Counted from the first letter of the stretch, positions 51,907 through 62,107 are shown. The stretch: DNA of 64,000 nucleotides from Ectothiorhodospira sp. BSL-9 (GCF_001632845.1 NZ_CP011994.1:2738001-2802000), one strand, 5' to 3'. The notes: generated by a model from the letters alone, not told the origin. Numbers and translations: made by a program.

Positions 51907-53624
51907 AGGCTCGCCGACGACTGCAACGCCCCAGCGAAACTCCTCAGGGGGCCGATCTGCTCACCCGCCTCTATGCGCATCGGGGTATCCAGGACCCAGC
52001 GCAGATGGATCATGCCCTGACAGGCCTGGCACCCACCCAGTCACTATCCGGAGTCGCGGCCGCCAGCGCCCTGCTGCATCAGGCACTGGAAGAGGGCTGG
52101 TCGATCCTCGTGGTGGGGGACTTCGACGCCGATGGTGCCACCAGCACCGCCCTGGCGCTGCGGGCCTTGCGGGCCATGGGGGCGGCACGGGTGGATTACC
52201 TGGTGCCCAATCGCTTTGAATACGGCTATGGGCTCACCCCAGAGATCGTCGCCGTGGCCCGGGAGCGCGAACCCCGGTTGCTCATCACCGTGGACAACGG
52301 CATCTCCAGCCTGGACGGGGTGGCCGCCGCCCAGGCGGCGGGCATGAAGGTGTTGATCACGGATCACCACCTGCCCGGCCAGGATCTGCCACCTGCCGAC
52401 GCCCTGGTGAATCCCAACCTCCCGGGCGATGAATTTCCCAGCAAGTCACTGGCCGGGGTGGGGGTGATCTTCTATGTGATGGCCGCACTGCGCGCCCGGT
52501 TGCGCACCACGGACTGGTTTACCCGACGCGGCGTGGCCCAGCCCAACCTGGCGGATTTGCTGGACCTGGTGGCCCTGGGTACGGTGGCCGACGTGGTGCC
52601 CCTGGATCGCAACAACCGGATACTGGTGGATCAGGGTCTGCGACGCATGCGGGCCGGACGTGCCGTACCCGGCATCCGGGCCCTGCTGGAGGTGGCCGGG
52701 CGCAATCCGGCACGGGTGGTGGCCTCGGACGTGGGATTTGCCGTGGGCCCACGCCTGAACGCCGCCGGTCGCATGGATGACATGTCCATCGGTATCGAAT
52801 GCCTGCTGACCGATGACCCTGCCCAGGCCCGCACCCTGGCCCAGACCCTGGATGACCTGAACCGGGAACGCCGGGAGGTGGAAAAGGACATGCAGGAACA
52901 GGCACTGATCACGCTGGAAACCCTGCTGGCCGAACATCCTGAACTCACCCAATGGCACGGGCTGTGTCTCTACGAGCCCGACTGGCACCAGGGGGTGATC
53001 GGCATCCTGGCCTCGCGCATCAAGGACCGGGTGCATCGCCCGGTGATCGCCTTTGCCCGGGCAGAGGAGGGCACGCTCAAGGGGTCAGCACGCTCCATCC
53101 CCGGCCTGCATGTCCGCGACACCCTGGAGGCCATCGCCACCCGTCATCCGGGACTCATCACCCGGTTCGGGGGGCATGCCATGGCGGCGGGCCTGAGCCT
53201 GCCCGAGGATCATCTGGAGCCGTTCCGGCAGGCCTTCGAGGACACCGTTCGCGAGACCATGGACCCTCGCGACCTGGAGGGGGTCATTCACAGCGACGGT
53301 CCCCTCCTTGATCATGAACTCAATCTGGAGACGGCCGAGCGCCTGCGTGCCGCCGGCCCCTGGGGGCAGGGTTTCCCGGAACCCTTGTTCGATGGCGTGT
53401 TCCATATACGGGAGCGTCGCCCCCTGGGAGATGGTCGCCACCTGCGCCTGACCCTGCAGCCGGTGGACGGCTCGGTACGGGTGAATGCGGTGGCCTTCAA
53501 TATCGATCCCGAGGAATGGCCCGATGGTCAGGAACAGGTTCATCTGGCCTATCGTCTGGACGCCAATGAATTCCGCGGGGCCTGCACGGCGCAACTGGTG
53601 GTGGAACATGTGGTGCTGGGCTAA
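51903..53624 (+). CDS. recJ: Single-stranded-DNA-specific exonuclease RecJ
   Basis: A 573-residue DHH-family 5'-3' exonuclease used in recombination and mismatch repair. Catalytic motifs are ILVVGDFDADGATSTALALR, LLITVDNGISSLDG, VLITDHHLPGQDLPPADALV and AVGPRLNAAGRMDDMSIGIE, followed by the DHHA1 region with RFGGHAMAAGLSL and an OB-fold C-terminus. The length is normal. It is translationally coupled to the RpfE-like gene. Confidence 0.97.
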   Translation: MKARRRLQRPSETPQGADLLTRLYAHRGIQDPAQMDHALTGLAPTQSLSGVAAASALLHQALEEGWSILVVGDFDADGATSTALALRALRAMGAARVDYLVPNRFEYGYGLTPEIVAVAREREPRLLITVDNGISSLDGVAAAQAAGMKVLITDHHLPGQDLPPADALVNPNLPGDEFPSKSLAGVGVIFYVMAALRARLRTTDWFTRRGVAQPNLADLLDLVALGTVADVVPLDRNNRILVDQGLRRMRAGRAVPGIRALLEVAGRNPARVVASDVGFAVGPRLNAAGRMDDMSIGIECLLTDDPAQARTLAQTLDDLNRERREVEKDMQEQALITLETLLAEHPELTQWHGLCLYEPDWHQGVIGILASRIKDRVHRPVIAFARAEEGTLKGSARSIPGLHVRDTLEAIATRHPGLITRFGGHAMAAGLSLPEDHLEPFRQAFEDTVRETMDPRDLEGVIHSDGPLLDHELNLETAERLRAAGPWGQGFPEPLFDGVFHIRERRPLGDGRHLRLTLQPVDGSVRVNAVAFNIDPEEWPDGQEQVHLAYRLDANEFRGACTAQLVVEHVVLG

Positions 53625-53630
53625 GCCCAG

Positions 53631-53671
53631 CCCCTCATCCCCGACCCTTCTCCCCGGAGGGGAGAAGGGAG
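53631..53671. repeat. REP-like dispersed repeat, copy 1
   Basis: CCCCTCATCCCCGACCC leads into a perfect 11-bp stem, CCCTTCTCCCC and GGGGAGAAGGG, with loop GGA. An inverted second copy lies at 58840-58879 with the same flank (CCCCTCATCCCCAACCC on the other strand). Both sit between genes. This motif is familiar as an intergenic repeat in GC-rich gammaproteobacteria. It may also end recJ transcription. Confidence 0.85.
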
Positions 53672-53698
53672 AGATGGACAAATAAAACATACGCTCGG

Positions 53699-54424
53699 AT
53701 GATCATGGACACGCCCACACAACCGCAGGCAAAAACACCCCCACTGCTGCAACTCACCCAGGTGAGCAAGCACTACACGGAAGGCCACCAGCGCCGCACG
53801 GTCCTGGACAGCATCGACGCCCAGGTGCAGACCGGTGAGATCGTGGCCCTGGTGGGGCGCTCCGGGTCCGGTAAATCCACCCTGCTCAACCTGCTGGCCG
53901 GCATCGACCGCCCCGACGCAGGGCAGATCCATGTGCGTGGTCGGCGGCTGGACACCATGAGCGAGCGGGAGCGCACCCTGTTCCGTCGCCGTGAGGTGGG
54001 TTTTGTTTACCAGTTCTTCAATCTCATCCCCACCCTGACCGTGGCCGAGAACGTGGCCCTGCCCATGGAACTCAATGGTGTGGCTAGCCGCGATCGGGGA
54101 GAGCGGGTGGACCAGCTGCTGAATCTGGTGGAACTGGGCCATCGGTCACAGGCCTTTCCCGATAAACTCTCCGGAGGCGAACAGCAGCGGGTTGCCATGG
54201 TGCGGGCCATGGCCCATGAACCGGCCCTGCTGCTGGCGGACGAGCCCACCGGCAACCTGGATGCGGAAACCGGTGCCCGGATCATCAGTTTACTACGAGA
54301 TCTGGTCAGGGATCAGGGGCGCACCCTGGTGATGGTGACTCACAGCCAGGAGGTGGCCGCCATTGCCGACCGGGTGTGGACCCTGAGTGAAGGCCACATC
54401 ACCCCCTCGGACAACACCCCATGA
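53699..54424 (+). CDS. ABC transporter ATP-binding protein (LolD/MacB type)
   Basis: A 241-residue ABC ATPase of the MacB/LolD class: Walker [20 protein letters not shown]-loop [18 protein letters not shown], signature [15 protein letters not shown], Walker [12 protein letters not shown]. It would power the FtsX-like permease whose gene overlaps by four bases. An ATG two codons in (53705) is the alternative start. Confidence 0.92.
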   Translation: MIMDTPTQPQAKTPPLLQLTQVSKHYTEGHQRRTVLDSIDAQVQTGEIVALVGRSGSGKSTLLNLLAGIDRPDAGQIHVRGRRLDTMSERERTLFRRREVGFVYQFFNLIPTLTVAENVALPMELNGVASRDRGERVDQLLNLVELGHRSQAFPDKLSGGEQQRVAMVRAMAHEPALLLADEPTGNLDAETGARIISLLRDLVRDQGRTLVMVTHSQEVAAIADRVWTLSEGHITPSDNTP

Positions 54425-56931
54425 CGCTGCTGGCCAAGGCCCTGATCCGGGACCACCGCAAGCGGCCCTGGAATATCCTGTTTTCCATCCTGGGTGTGGC
54501 CCTGGGCGTGGCCATCGTGGTGGCCGTGGATATCGCCAACTCCAGTGCCTCCCGGGCCTTTGAAATGTCATTGGAAACCGTGACCGGTCGGGCCACCCAT
54601 CAGGTACTGGGGGGGCCTGCGGGGCTGGATGAGACCCTGTATGCCCAGTTGCGCCGGCAGGGCTTTCGCGAGAGCGCTCCGGTGGTGGAAGGCCATGTCC
54701 AGGCCCGCGGCGAAACCTTCACCCTGCTGGGCCTGGAGCCCTTTGCCGAGGCCCCGTTCCGGGACTACGCCGACGGTATCCGCGGCGAAGGCGTGAGCGC
54801 CCTGGTGACGGATGCCGATGCCGTCATGCTCAGCGCCCGGGCCGCCGCAAGACTGGACCTGGAACCGGGGGACCGCTTCACCCTGACCATCCGGGGTCGG
54901 GAGGAAACCGTCACCCTTCGCTCGGTACTGGACACTGACGAACCCGGCCTGGATGGCATCATGCTGGCCGACATCGCCCACGCCCAGGTGCTGCTGCAGC
55001 GGCTGGGGCAACTGGATCGCATCGACCTGATCCTGCCCGACGATCATGCCCTGGAGCACCTGCGGACGCTGTTGCCCGAGGGGGCCGAGGTGATGGCAAC
55101 CCAAAGCCGCAACGAGGCCACGTTGCAGATGTCCCGGGCCTTTCACATCAATCTCACTGCCATGAGCCTGCTGGCCCTGCTGGTGGGAGCCTTTCTCATC
55201 TATAACACCATGATCTTCTCGGTGCTCCGGCGCCGCCGCCTGTTGGCCACCTTGCGCATGCAGGGCATGACCGGTGCCGAGCTGTTTCGACTGGTGATGA
55301 CCGAGGCCCTGCTGGTGGGCCTGATCGGCTCCGTGCTCGGGTTGCTGGCCGGCACCCTGATCGGGCAATTCCTGCTGCAGATGGTGACGCGCACCGTATC
55401 CGACATGTATTTCGTGCTCACGGTGACCGAGTTGCATCTCACCCTCTGGGTGGTGCTCAAGGGCCTGCTGCTGGGTGTGGCCGCCACACTGGCGGCAGCC
55501 CTGGGACCCGCCTGGGAGGCGGCACGAATCTCACCCCGGGACGCCCTGAGTCGCTCCACGCTGGAGCGGGGCGTGGGGCGCCTGATGCCCTGGCTGATCG
55601 GGGCCGGCCTGATCCTGATGGGCCTGGGCTGGGTCCTGGTGCAATGGCCCAGTCAGAGTCTGTTGCTGGGGTTTGCCGCCCTGTTCCTGCTGATTCTGGG
55701 CTATGCCCTGCTGATCCCGCCGGCCTTGCTGATGCTGGCCCGGAGCCTGACCAGACCCATGGGGGCGGCCTTTGGCGCCGTGGGGCGCCTGTCGGCACGC
55801 GGGGTCAGCGCCGGGATGAGCCGGGCGGGACCGGCCACCGCCGCCCTGGCCCTGGCGGTGTCGGCCACCATGGGTGTGGGCGTCATGGTGGAGAGCTTTC
55901 GCACCACGGTGGATGTGTGGCTCGGCCAGACCCTGCAAAGTGATGTGTATGTGAGTGCGCCGGGACGTTCCGGGGTGGGCGTCAATCCCACCCTGCCGGA
56001 CGGAGCCCGATCCCGGGTCGAGGCCCTGGAGGCGGTGGAAACCGTGAGCACGGCGCGGCGCGTCCATGTGCATTCGCCCCGGGGCACCGTGGAGATGATG
56101 GCCGTGGACCCGGCACCGCGCACCCCCGAGGGTTATCGCTATCGGGCGGGTGATGGGGCCGCCGCCTGGCAGGCTCTGGAGAGCCAGGATGCCGTGCTCA
56201 TCTCCGAGCCCCTGGCCTGGCGCTTGTCGCTGGGGCTGAACGATACCCTGACCCTGCGCACGGATCGGGGGCCCCGGGAGTTCACCATCGTTGGCGTGGT
56301 GCAGGAATACGGGTCGGACCGCGGCCTGGTGACGGTGCATCGGGCACTCTACGACCGCTACTGGGACGACCCCGGAGTCGCCTCGCTGGGTATCTATCTG
56401 CGGGATGGCATCGCTCTTGATCCTGCCCTGGAGGACATACGCGCCGCGGTGGCCGATCTGGAGGCCCCGGTGCTGGTGACTGCCAGCGGTGAGATCCGCG
56501 AGATGTCCATGGATATCTTCGACCGTACCTTTGCCATCACGCACATCCTGCGCCTGCTCACGGTGGGCGTGGCCTTCATCGGCATCCTGAGCGCCCTGAT
56601 GGCCCTGCAGATGGAGCGCTCCAAGGAGAATGCCGTGCTGCGGGCCACGGGTGTCACGCCCGGTGAACTGGGAGGTATGGTAGCCCTGCAAAGCGGCCTG
56701 CTGGGACTGGCGGCGGGGCTGCTGGCCATCCCGCTGGGATTGCTCATGTCCCAGGTGTTGATCGAGGTGATCAATCTGCGCTCGTTTGGCTGGAGCATGC
56801 AGCACGATGTATCCCCACGGGTGCTGATGGAAGGGTTGTGGCTGGCGCTGCTGGCAGCGCTGCTGGCCGGAATCTATCCAGGGCTGCGCATGGCGCGTGC
56901 CCGGCCGGCTGAACATCTGAGGGAGGAGTGA
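54421..56931 (+). CDS. FtsX/MacB-like ABC transporter permease, duplicated-core type
   Basis: An 836-residue permease with an N-terminal membrane helix (FSILGVALGVAIVVAVDI), a large periplasmic domain, a first FtsX domain (LTAMSLLALLVGAFLIYNTM; MTEALLVGLIGSVLGLLAGT), a central helix pair, a second periplasmic domain and a second FtsX domain (GVAFIGILSALMALQMERSK). This two-FtsX-domain form is that of AttF/YbbP-type permeases, which work without a separate partner. It is coupled by overlap to the ATPase and to the lipoprotein gene. Confidence 0.9.
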   Translation: MTLLAKALIRDHRKRPWNILFSILGVALGVAIVVAVDIANSSASRAFEMSLETVTGRATHQVLGGPAGLDETLYAQLRRQGFRESAPVVEGHVQARGETFTLLGLEPFAEAPFRDYADGIRGEGVSALVTDADAVMLSARAAARLDLEPGDRFTLTIRGREETVTLRSVLDTDEPGLDGIMLADIAHAQVLLQRLGQLDRIDLILPDDHALEHLRTLLPEGAEVMATQSRNEATLQMSRAFHINLTAMSLLALLVGAFLIYNTMIFSVLRRRRLLATLRMQGMTGAELFRLVMTEALLVGLIGSVLGLLAGTLIGQFLLQMVTRTVSDMYFVLTVTELHLTLWVVLKGLLLGVAATLAAALGPAWEAARISPRDALSRSTLERGVGRLMPWLIGAGLILMGLGWVLVQWPSQSLLLGFAALFLLILGYALLIPPALLMLARSLTRPMGAAFGAVGRLSARGVSAGMSRAGPATAALALAVSATMGVGVMVESFRTTVDVWLGQTLQSDVYVSAPGRSGVGVNPTLPDGARSRVEALEAVETVSTARRVHVHSPRGTVEMMAVDPAPRTPEGYRYRAGDGAAAWQALESQDAVLISEPLAWRLSLGLNDTLTLRTDRGPREFTIVGVVQEYGSDRGLVTVHRALYDRYWDDPGVASLGIYLRDGIALDPALEDIRAAVADLEAPVLVTASGEIREMSMDIFDRTFAITHILRLLTVGVAFIGILSALMALQMERSKENAVLRATGVTPGELGGMVALQSGLLGLAAGLLAIPLGLLMSQVLIEVINLRSFGWSMQHDVSPRVLMEGLWLALLAALLAGIYPGLRMARARPAEHLREE

Positions 56932-56933
56932 TC

Positions 56934-58058
56934 ATGATCCGACGATGGTCAGTAGCGGGGGTGACCCTGTTGGCGATGTTGTTGCTGATGGGCTGCGGAG
57001 AAGGGCAGCCGGATCGTGAAGATGACACCCTGGCCGTCTCCCAGGCCCTGGGAGGGGATGACATGGAGGGCTACGCCCGGGCCGTGGAGCCCCGGGAGTT
57101 CCGATTCCCCGAGGATCATGCCGCTCACCCGGAGTACCGGAACGAATGGTGGTATGTGACCGGCAACCTGGACGACCCCGAGGGCCGCCGCTTCGGGTTT
57201 CAGATCACTTTCTTCCGGTTCGCCCTGTCGCCCACACCGCCCGACTCGGAGTCCGCCTGGGCCACCCATCAGGGCTGGATGGCCCACCTGGCGGTGACCG
57301 ACGTGAACGGCAACCGGCACCGGGCCCTGGAGCGTTTTTCCCGTGGGGCCGCCGGCTTGGCCGGGGCGGAGCTGGATCCTTTTCGTGTCTGGCTGGACGA
57401 TTGGGAACTGGGCGCCGAGGCGGGTAATGACTTCCCCTGGCGACTGGTGGCCGCCGAAGGCGATCTGGCCCTGGACCTTCGCCTGGAGCCCCTCAAGGAC
57501 AAGGTCTTCCAGGGGGATAGGGGGCTGAGTCAGAAGTCTCCGGAACCGGGCAATGCCTCATATTATTTTTCCATGACCCGTCTCGACACCGAGGGTACCC
57601 TCAGCCTGGGGGGGCGCGAGTACCCGGTGAGTGGTCTGTCGTGGATGGACCGGGAATGGAGTACCAGTGTGCTGGGAGAGAACCAGGTGGGATGGGACTG
57701 GTTTTCCCTGCAACTGGATGACGGGCATGATGTGATGGTTTACGAATTGCGTCTGGAAGACGGCGGCGTGGATCCCTTGAGCAAGGGCCTGTGGGTGGAA
57801 CCGGACAGCCAGCATCAGGTGATCCCCCATGACGCCTTTGACCTGGAGGTGCTCAGGACCTGGACCAGTCCCACCGGCAGCACCTATCCGGTGGCCTGGC
57901 GTCTGCGTCTGCTGGAACAGGAACGCGACCTGGAGATCCGTGCCGTGCGTGAGGATCAGGAAATGGACCTGACGGTACGCTACTGGGAGGGGGCGGTGGA
58001 TATCTTCGAGGCCGGAAAACCGGCCGGACGCGGGTTTGTGGAGTTGACCGCCTATTGA
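56934..58058 (+). CDS. AttH-like lipocalin-type lipoprotein (CrtC-like fold)
   Basis: A 374-residue lipoprotein. A signal peptide ends in lipobox LMGC with Cys21. The rest is an AttH/CrtC-like double lipocalin domain: HPEYRNEWWYVTGNLDDPEG, RRFGFQITFFRFAL, GLSWMDREWSTSVLGENQVG and WDWFSLQLDDGHDVMVYELR. Such proteins often accompany MacB-like transporters; the ligand is probably lipid-like but unproven. AGGAG precedes the ATG; an in-frame GTG overlaps the permease stop. Confidence 0.88.
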   Translation: MIRRWSVAGVTLLAMLLLMGCGEGQPDREDDTLAVSQALGGDDMEGYARAVEPREFRFPEDHAAHPEYRNEWWYVTGNLDDPEGRRFGFQITFFRFALSPTPPDSESAWATHQGWMAHLAVTDVNGNRHRALERFSRGAAGLAGAELDPFRVWLDDWELGAEAGNDFPWRLVAAEGDLALDLRLEPLKDKVFQGDRGLSQKSPEPGNASYYFSMTRLDTEGTLSLGGREYPVSGLSWMDREWSTSVLGENQVGWDWFSLQLDDGHDVMVYELRLEDGGVDPLSKGLWVEPDSQHQVIPHDAFDLEVLRTWTSPTGSTYPVAWRLRLLEQERDLEIRAVREDQEMDLTVRYWEGAVDIFEAGKPAGRGFVELTAY

Positions 58059-58092
58059 GCGGCTGATGCTGGATCAATTGTCGAGGTAAGCC

Positions 58093-58782
58093 ATGCAGGA
58101 TCATGATTATCCGGATGTTTCCCGTAAGCGTATCCCGGTATGGGATCTGCCGACCCGCCTCTTCCACTGGTTGTTGGTACCGCTGCTCATTGGCCTGTGG
58201 TACACGAGCCAGGATGTGATGACCATGAAATGGCATATGTGGCTGGGCTACACGCTCCTGGCCCTGCTGCTGTTTCGCATCATCTGGGGGGTGTTGGGCA
58301 CCCGTTCATCTCGATTCGGTGATTTTCTGGCCGGTCCGGTAACCGTCTTCCGGTATGTGCGGGATCTGTTGCGGGGGAAGTCCCCAACTTATACCGGGCA
58401 TAACCCCCTGGGCGGGTGGTCGGTGATGCTGATGCTGGGCCTGCTGCTGTTTCAGGGAATCAGCGGCTTGTTTGCCAATGATCAGATCTTTACCCGGGGG
58501 CCCTTTGCACGCATGGTCTCGTCATCCACCAGCAATACCCTCACCAGTCTGCATAAATCCAACTTCGATCTGTTGTTGATCGTGATTGGCATCCATGTGC
58601 TGGCGGTGTTCCTGTACTGGCTGATCAAGCGGGACAACCTGGTGGGCCCCATGATCACCGGGCGCAAGTGGGTCGCTCGGGGCGAGGCCTCGGGCGTGCG
58701 GTTTGCCAGTCTGTGGTGGGCGCTGGTGGCGCTGGGGGTGTCGGCGGCTGGGGTCTGGGGGGCGGTGACGTATCTGCCGTAG
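58093..58782 (+). CDS. Cytochrome b561-like membrane protein
   Basis: A 229-residue di-heme-type membrane cytochrome b with four to five helices: VWDLPTRLFHWLLVPLLIGL, MKWHMWLGYTLLALLLFRII, WSVMLMLGLLLFQGISGLF and LHKSNFDLLLIVIGIHVLAV. Histidines in helices 1, 2 and 4 are the probable heme ligands. It belongs to the family also annotated as hydrogenase cytochrome b. It converges with the cytochrome c' gene across a REP element, so the two may work together in electron transfer. Confidence 0.88.
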   Translation: MQDHDYPDVSRKRIPVWDLPTRLFHWLLVPLLIGLWYTSQDVMTMKWHMWLGYTLLALLLFRIIWGVLGTRSSRFGDFLAGPVTVFRYVRDLLRGKSPTYTGHNPLGGWSVMLMLGLLLFQGISGLFANDQIFTRGPFARMVSSSTSNTLTSLHKSNFDLLLIVIGIHVLAVFLYWLIKRDNLVGPMITGRKWVARGEASGVRFASLWWALVALGVSAAGVWGAVTYLP

Positions 58783-58839
58783 GGGGTTGGGGGGCTCCCT
58801 TCCCCCCACCCCGAGAGAAACAGGGTCTCCATCCTGGCT

Positions 58840-58879
58840 CCCTTCTCCCCTCTGGGGAGAAGGGTTGGGGATGAGGGGC
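58840..58879. repeat. REP-like dispersed repeat, copy 2 (inverted)
   Basis: The stem CCCTTCTCCCC (58840-58850) pairs with GGGGAGAAGGG (58854-58864) around TCT, followed by TTGGGGATGAGGGG. The reverse complement matches copy 1 at 53631-53671 except for a few bases. It sits between the convergent cytochrome genes. Confidence 0.85.
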
Positions 58880-58891
58880 GGAGGCGCTGAA

Positions 58892-59341
58892 TTACATGCG
58901 GAAATCGTCGTGGCAGGAGCGGCAGCTCTGGCCCACGGCGCCGATCTGACGGCGGATATCCCGCTCACCTGCCTCGTCGGTGATCAACTCCACCAGGCGA
59001 GCACTGGCCTGCTCAAAGTCGGCGGCCTTTTCGTCGAAGGCTTCCCGGTTCATCCATACCTCGGGCATGGCATCGGTATGACCCATGTCCGAACCCTCGG
59101 TGAAGCCCTGCCAGGGCATGTCGGCCACCCGATCCAGTTGCCCGGCATGCTTGGCGGCCAGCTCACGATCGAACGGGATGTCCCCCTGAGCCATGGCGCC
59201 CAGCGGCCCCATGTTCCACTTGAACACCTGGAAGACCCCCTGGCGATAGTCAATGGCATCCTCCGGATCGGCCGCCGAAACCGTTCCGAAACACAGGGTG
59301 AGGGCCAGGCCGGCAATCAGGGTTTTGGTCATGGTTTTCAT
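58892..59341 (-). CDS. Cytochrome c'
   Basis: A 149-residue exported four-helix-bundle cytochrome. The signal peptide ends at about TVSAAD. The early helix has DAIDYRQGVFQVFKWNMGPL with the MG..A pattern of the family, and the single heme site is CRSCHDDFRM at the very C-terminus. Cytochromes c' bind NO and CO and are linked to nitric-oxide protection and electron storage. The start is ATG 59341 behind GAGG. Confidence 0.93.
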   Translation of the reverse strand: MKTMTKTLIAGLALTLCFGTVSAADPEDAIDYRQGVFQVFKWNMGPLGAMAQGDIPFDRELAAKHAGQLDRVADMPWQGFTEGSDMGHTDAMPEVWMNREAFDEKAADFEQASARLVELITDEAGERDIRRQIGAVGQSCRSCHDDFRM

Positions 59342-59562
59342 GGGTCGTACCTCCAATGTCTCGCATGGTGAGCGACTGAGTGTAGCAGTTGACCCCATGT
59401 CGGGACATTCAAGCATTCCATCGAACAGACGCTATAAAACCATGCAAGCGTCAGACGTAAGTGGCAGCCTTGCCGGGTCACGCATGGGCGAAGGGCCCAT
59501 TCAAAGTCAGTTCGACAGTGAGCCTACCGCAAGGGAAGGCGCTCCAGAGGGAGGAAGTACAG

Positions 59563-61191
59563 ATGGGGTCGCGTTTGACCATCCGGATGAAGTTAATGGC
59601 CATGACCGGGCTGGCCCTGGCGTTCATGGTAATCCTGGCTGCGGTGGGGCTGGGGGGGATGCACCAGAACCACGCCCAGTTGAACAGCATCTACCAGGAT
59701 CGCGTGATCCCCATGGATCAATTGAGCCGCATCGGCAACACATTGGCGGACAACCGCGCGCAACTGCTGATTGCCCTGCACAACCCCAATCTCGACAATA
59801 TCGAGGCCGCCGTCGAGCGTATCGAGGCCAACAATCGGCAGAGGGATCAGATCTGGCGCGATTATCTGGAGACCTACCTCACCCCCAGGGAACAACAACT
59901 GGCGGACCGCCTGGCGGAGCAGATGGCAGGGCTGGAGGAACAGGCCATGACCCCGGCGGGGGAAGCCCTGAGAAGCTTTCATCTGGAGCGGGCCGACACG
60001 CTCCTGCAGGAGCAGGTCACACCCCGGGCCGAGGCCGTCAATGCCACTCTCGCGGATTTGATGAGCCTGCAAATGGATGTTTCACGGGACATCTACGAGG
60101 GGGCCCTGAGCCAGTATCAGAACACCCGCAACGGCATGATCGGCGGCCTGCTGCTGGTCATTGCCATCTCCTTGGGGATCGCACTGCTGGTGATCCGGCG
60201 CATCACCGGCGCGGTGGATGAACTGGACAAGGCGAGCCGGGAGATGGCCAATGGCAACCTCACCATCAAGGTGGCCGAGTCCGGAAACGATGAACTGACC
60301 CGGGTCGCCAGAGGTTTCAACCAGATGGTGGAGAGTGTCCGGGGCATCATCGGTCAGGTCACCGGTGCCACCACGCAGGTGGCTTCGGCTGCTGAGGAGT
60401 TGACGGCCGTGACTGGCGAAACCCGCCAGCGCGTGGATCATCAGCAGAACCAGACCGAGCAGGTGGCCACGGCCATGAACGAGATGACCGCCACGGTGGT
60501 GGAGGTGGCCCGCAACGCCGCCGATGCCTCACAGGCAGCCCGGCAGGTGAACGAGGAGGCCGGTGAGGCCCAGCAGGTGTCGGCCCAGGCGATCAAGGCC
60601 ATCCAGGAACTCTCCGATGAGATTCGCAGGGCGGGTGAAGTGATCCAGAAACTGGAGGCGGACAGCGAAAAGATCGGTGCCGTGCTGGATGTGATCCAGG
60701 GCGTTGCGGAACAGACCAATCTGCTGGCCCTGAACGCGGCCATCGAGGCAGCCCGGGCCGGAGAACAGGGCAGGGGGTTTGCGGTGGTGGCCGACGAAGT
60801 GAGAACCCTGGCCAGTCGCACCCAGAAATCAACCCTCGAGATCGAGGAGATGATCAAGGCACTCCAGGGCGGCACGCGCAATGCCGTGGCCGTGATGCAG
60901 GCGGGCCTCAAGCGGGCGGAGGAGACTTCGAACGGCGCCGCCATGGCCGATCGCTCCATGGCCTCCATCGTCCATGCCGTGGGCACCATCAACGACATGA
61001 GCACCCAGATTGCCAGCGCCGCCGAAGAACAAAGTGCCGTGGCGGAGGATATCAACCGCAACGTGGTGCGCATCAGCGAGGTGGGCCATGATGTGTCCAG
61101 CGGGTCGGGAGAGATCGCCAGTGCCGCTCAGGAACTCTCGCGGTTGGCTGCTGATCTGAGTCATGCCATGGATCGATTCCGTGTAAACTGA
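59563..61191 (+). CDS. Methyl-accepting chemotaxis protein
   Basis: A 542-residue receptor. It has a first membrane helix ([20 protein letters not shown]), a periplasmic four-helix-bundle ligand domain (about 35-185), a second helix ([19 protein letters not shown]), a HAMP domain, and a signalling domain with the hairpin tip [20 protein letters not shown] and [15 protein letters not shown]. It starts at ATG 59563 behind GGAGG. No chemotaxis genes are adjacent. The ligand cannot be predicted. Confidence 0.95.
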   Translation: MGSRLTIRMKLMAMTGLALAFMVILAAVGLGGMHQNHAQLNSIYQDRVIPMDQLSRIGNTLADNRAQLLIALHNPNLDNIEAAVERIEANNRQRDQIWRDYLETYLTPREQQLADRLAEQMAGLEEQAMTPAGEALRSFHLERADTLLQEQVTPRAEAVNATLADLMSLQMDVSRDIYEGALSQYQNTRNGMIGGLLLVIAISLGIALLVIRRITGAVDELDKASREMANGNLTIKVAESGNDELTRVARGFNQMVESVRGIIGQVTGATTQVASAAEELTAVTGETRQRVDHQQNQTEQVATAMNEMTATVVEVARNAADASQAARQVNEEAGEAQQVSAQAIKAIQELSDEIRRAGEVIQKLEADSEKIGAVLDVIQGVAEQTNLLALNAAIEAARAGEQGRGFAVVADEVRTLASRTQKSTLEIEEMIKALQGGTRNAVAVMQAGLKRAEETSNGAAMADRSMASIVHAVGTINDMSTQIASAAEEQSAVAEDINRNVVRISEVGHDVSSGSGEIASAAQELSRLAADLSHAMDRFRVN

Positions 61192-61196
61192 CACCC

Positions 61197-61907
61197 ATGA
61201 ACCTGCGCTGCATCACTTTCGACCTGGATGACACCCTCTGGGCCTGTGCCCCGGTGATCCAGAATGCTGAACGCACCTTCCATGACTGGCTGGGCGCCCA
61301 TTATCCGGGCATCACCCGGCGCATGAACCTGGAAGCCATGATTGATCATCGGCAAAGATGGTTCCGCCCCCGGGCCCGCCAGCATCATGATCTCAGCTCC
61401 CTGCGCAAGCAGTGGCTGGCCGCCCTGGCGGTGGAATACGGCTACGATGATGCCCTGGTGGAACCGGGCTTTCGGGTCTTCTGGGAAGCCCGGAACCAGG
61501 TGTCGCTCTACGATGATGTCCTGGAAACCCTGGACAGGCTGCGTCACCATTACACCATCGGCGCCATCACCAATGGCAACGCGGACGTGCATTACATCGG
61601 CATCGGCCAGTATTTCGATTTTGTGGTGACCGCCGCAGGGGCTGGCCATGCCAAGCCATCGCCCGAGATCTTCACCGCGGCCCTGGATGAAGCCGCCGTG
61701 GCCGCCCATGAGGCGCTTCACGTGGGGGATGATCCGGAGCGGGATGTGCTCGGCGCGGCGCGAGTAGGGATGCGCACCGCCTGGGTGAACACCCATGGTA
61801 TGAAATGGCCCGGTGGGCCCGGGCCAGACCTGCAGATGCCCCATGTGGGCGAGCTGCCGGGCAGGCTGTTGATCGGATCCACCAACCCGGAGGAGCGTGC
61901 CTCGTGA
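61197..61907 (+). CDS. HAD-superfamily hydrolase (YjjG/subfamily IA type)
   Basis: A 236-residue phosphatase-like protein. Motif I is FDLDDTLWACAPV, motif II GAITNGNADV, motif III lysine in AGHAKPSPEIF and motif IV HVGDDPERDVLGA. A helical cap lies between motifs I and II. The fold implies a small phosphoester substrate in the cytoplasm; nucleotide or flavin phosphates are common for relatives. It ends in GTGA overlapping the next start. Confidence 0.9.
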   Translation: MNLRCITFDLDDTLWACAPVIQNAERTFHDWLGAHYPGITRRMNLEAMIDHRQRWFRPRARQHHDLSSLRKQWLAALAVEYGYDDALVEPGFRVFWEARNQVSLYDDVLETLDRLRHHYTIGAITNGNADVHYIGIGQYFDFVVTAAGAGHAKPSPEIFTAALDEAAVAAHEALHVGDDPERDVLGAARVGMRTAWVNTHGMKWPGGPGPDLQMPHVGELPGRLLIGSTNPEERAS

Positions 61908-62107
61908 AGCGATTTGGCATTCGCATTACCCTGCCTCAGGGCGACACCCTGTCGGCGTCACATCTGCTGGGGGAGGGCTGGGAGCATTTCCGCTGGTATG
62001 AGACGGCCCAGGAGAGGGATGCGGCCCTTGAAGACATGCAAAATCCCCCGCCTTACTATCGTCGCGGCGACATGATCACCCAGGTGCTGGAAAAAGTGGA
62101 ACGCTGA
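61904..62107 (+). CDS. Small conserved-looking cytoplasmic protein, unknown
   Basis: A 67-residue protein from a GTG at 61904 that overlaps the HAD gene stop. It reads KRFGIRITLPQGDTLSASHL, GEGWEHFRWYETAQERDAAL and ends DMITQVLEKVER. The ordered, charged composition and coupling to the HAD gene argue that it is real. I do not recognise the family. Its stop abuts the end of tesA on the other strand. Confidence 0.7.
   Translation: MKRFGIRITLPQGDTLSASHLLGEGWEHFRWYETAQERDAALEDMQNPPPYYRRGDMITQVLEKVER

Noticed and set aside
59390-59450. Sigma-28 (FliA) promoter for the chemotaxis receptor
   Set aside because: GCTATAAA resembles the -10, but no matching -35 at the required spacing was found.
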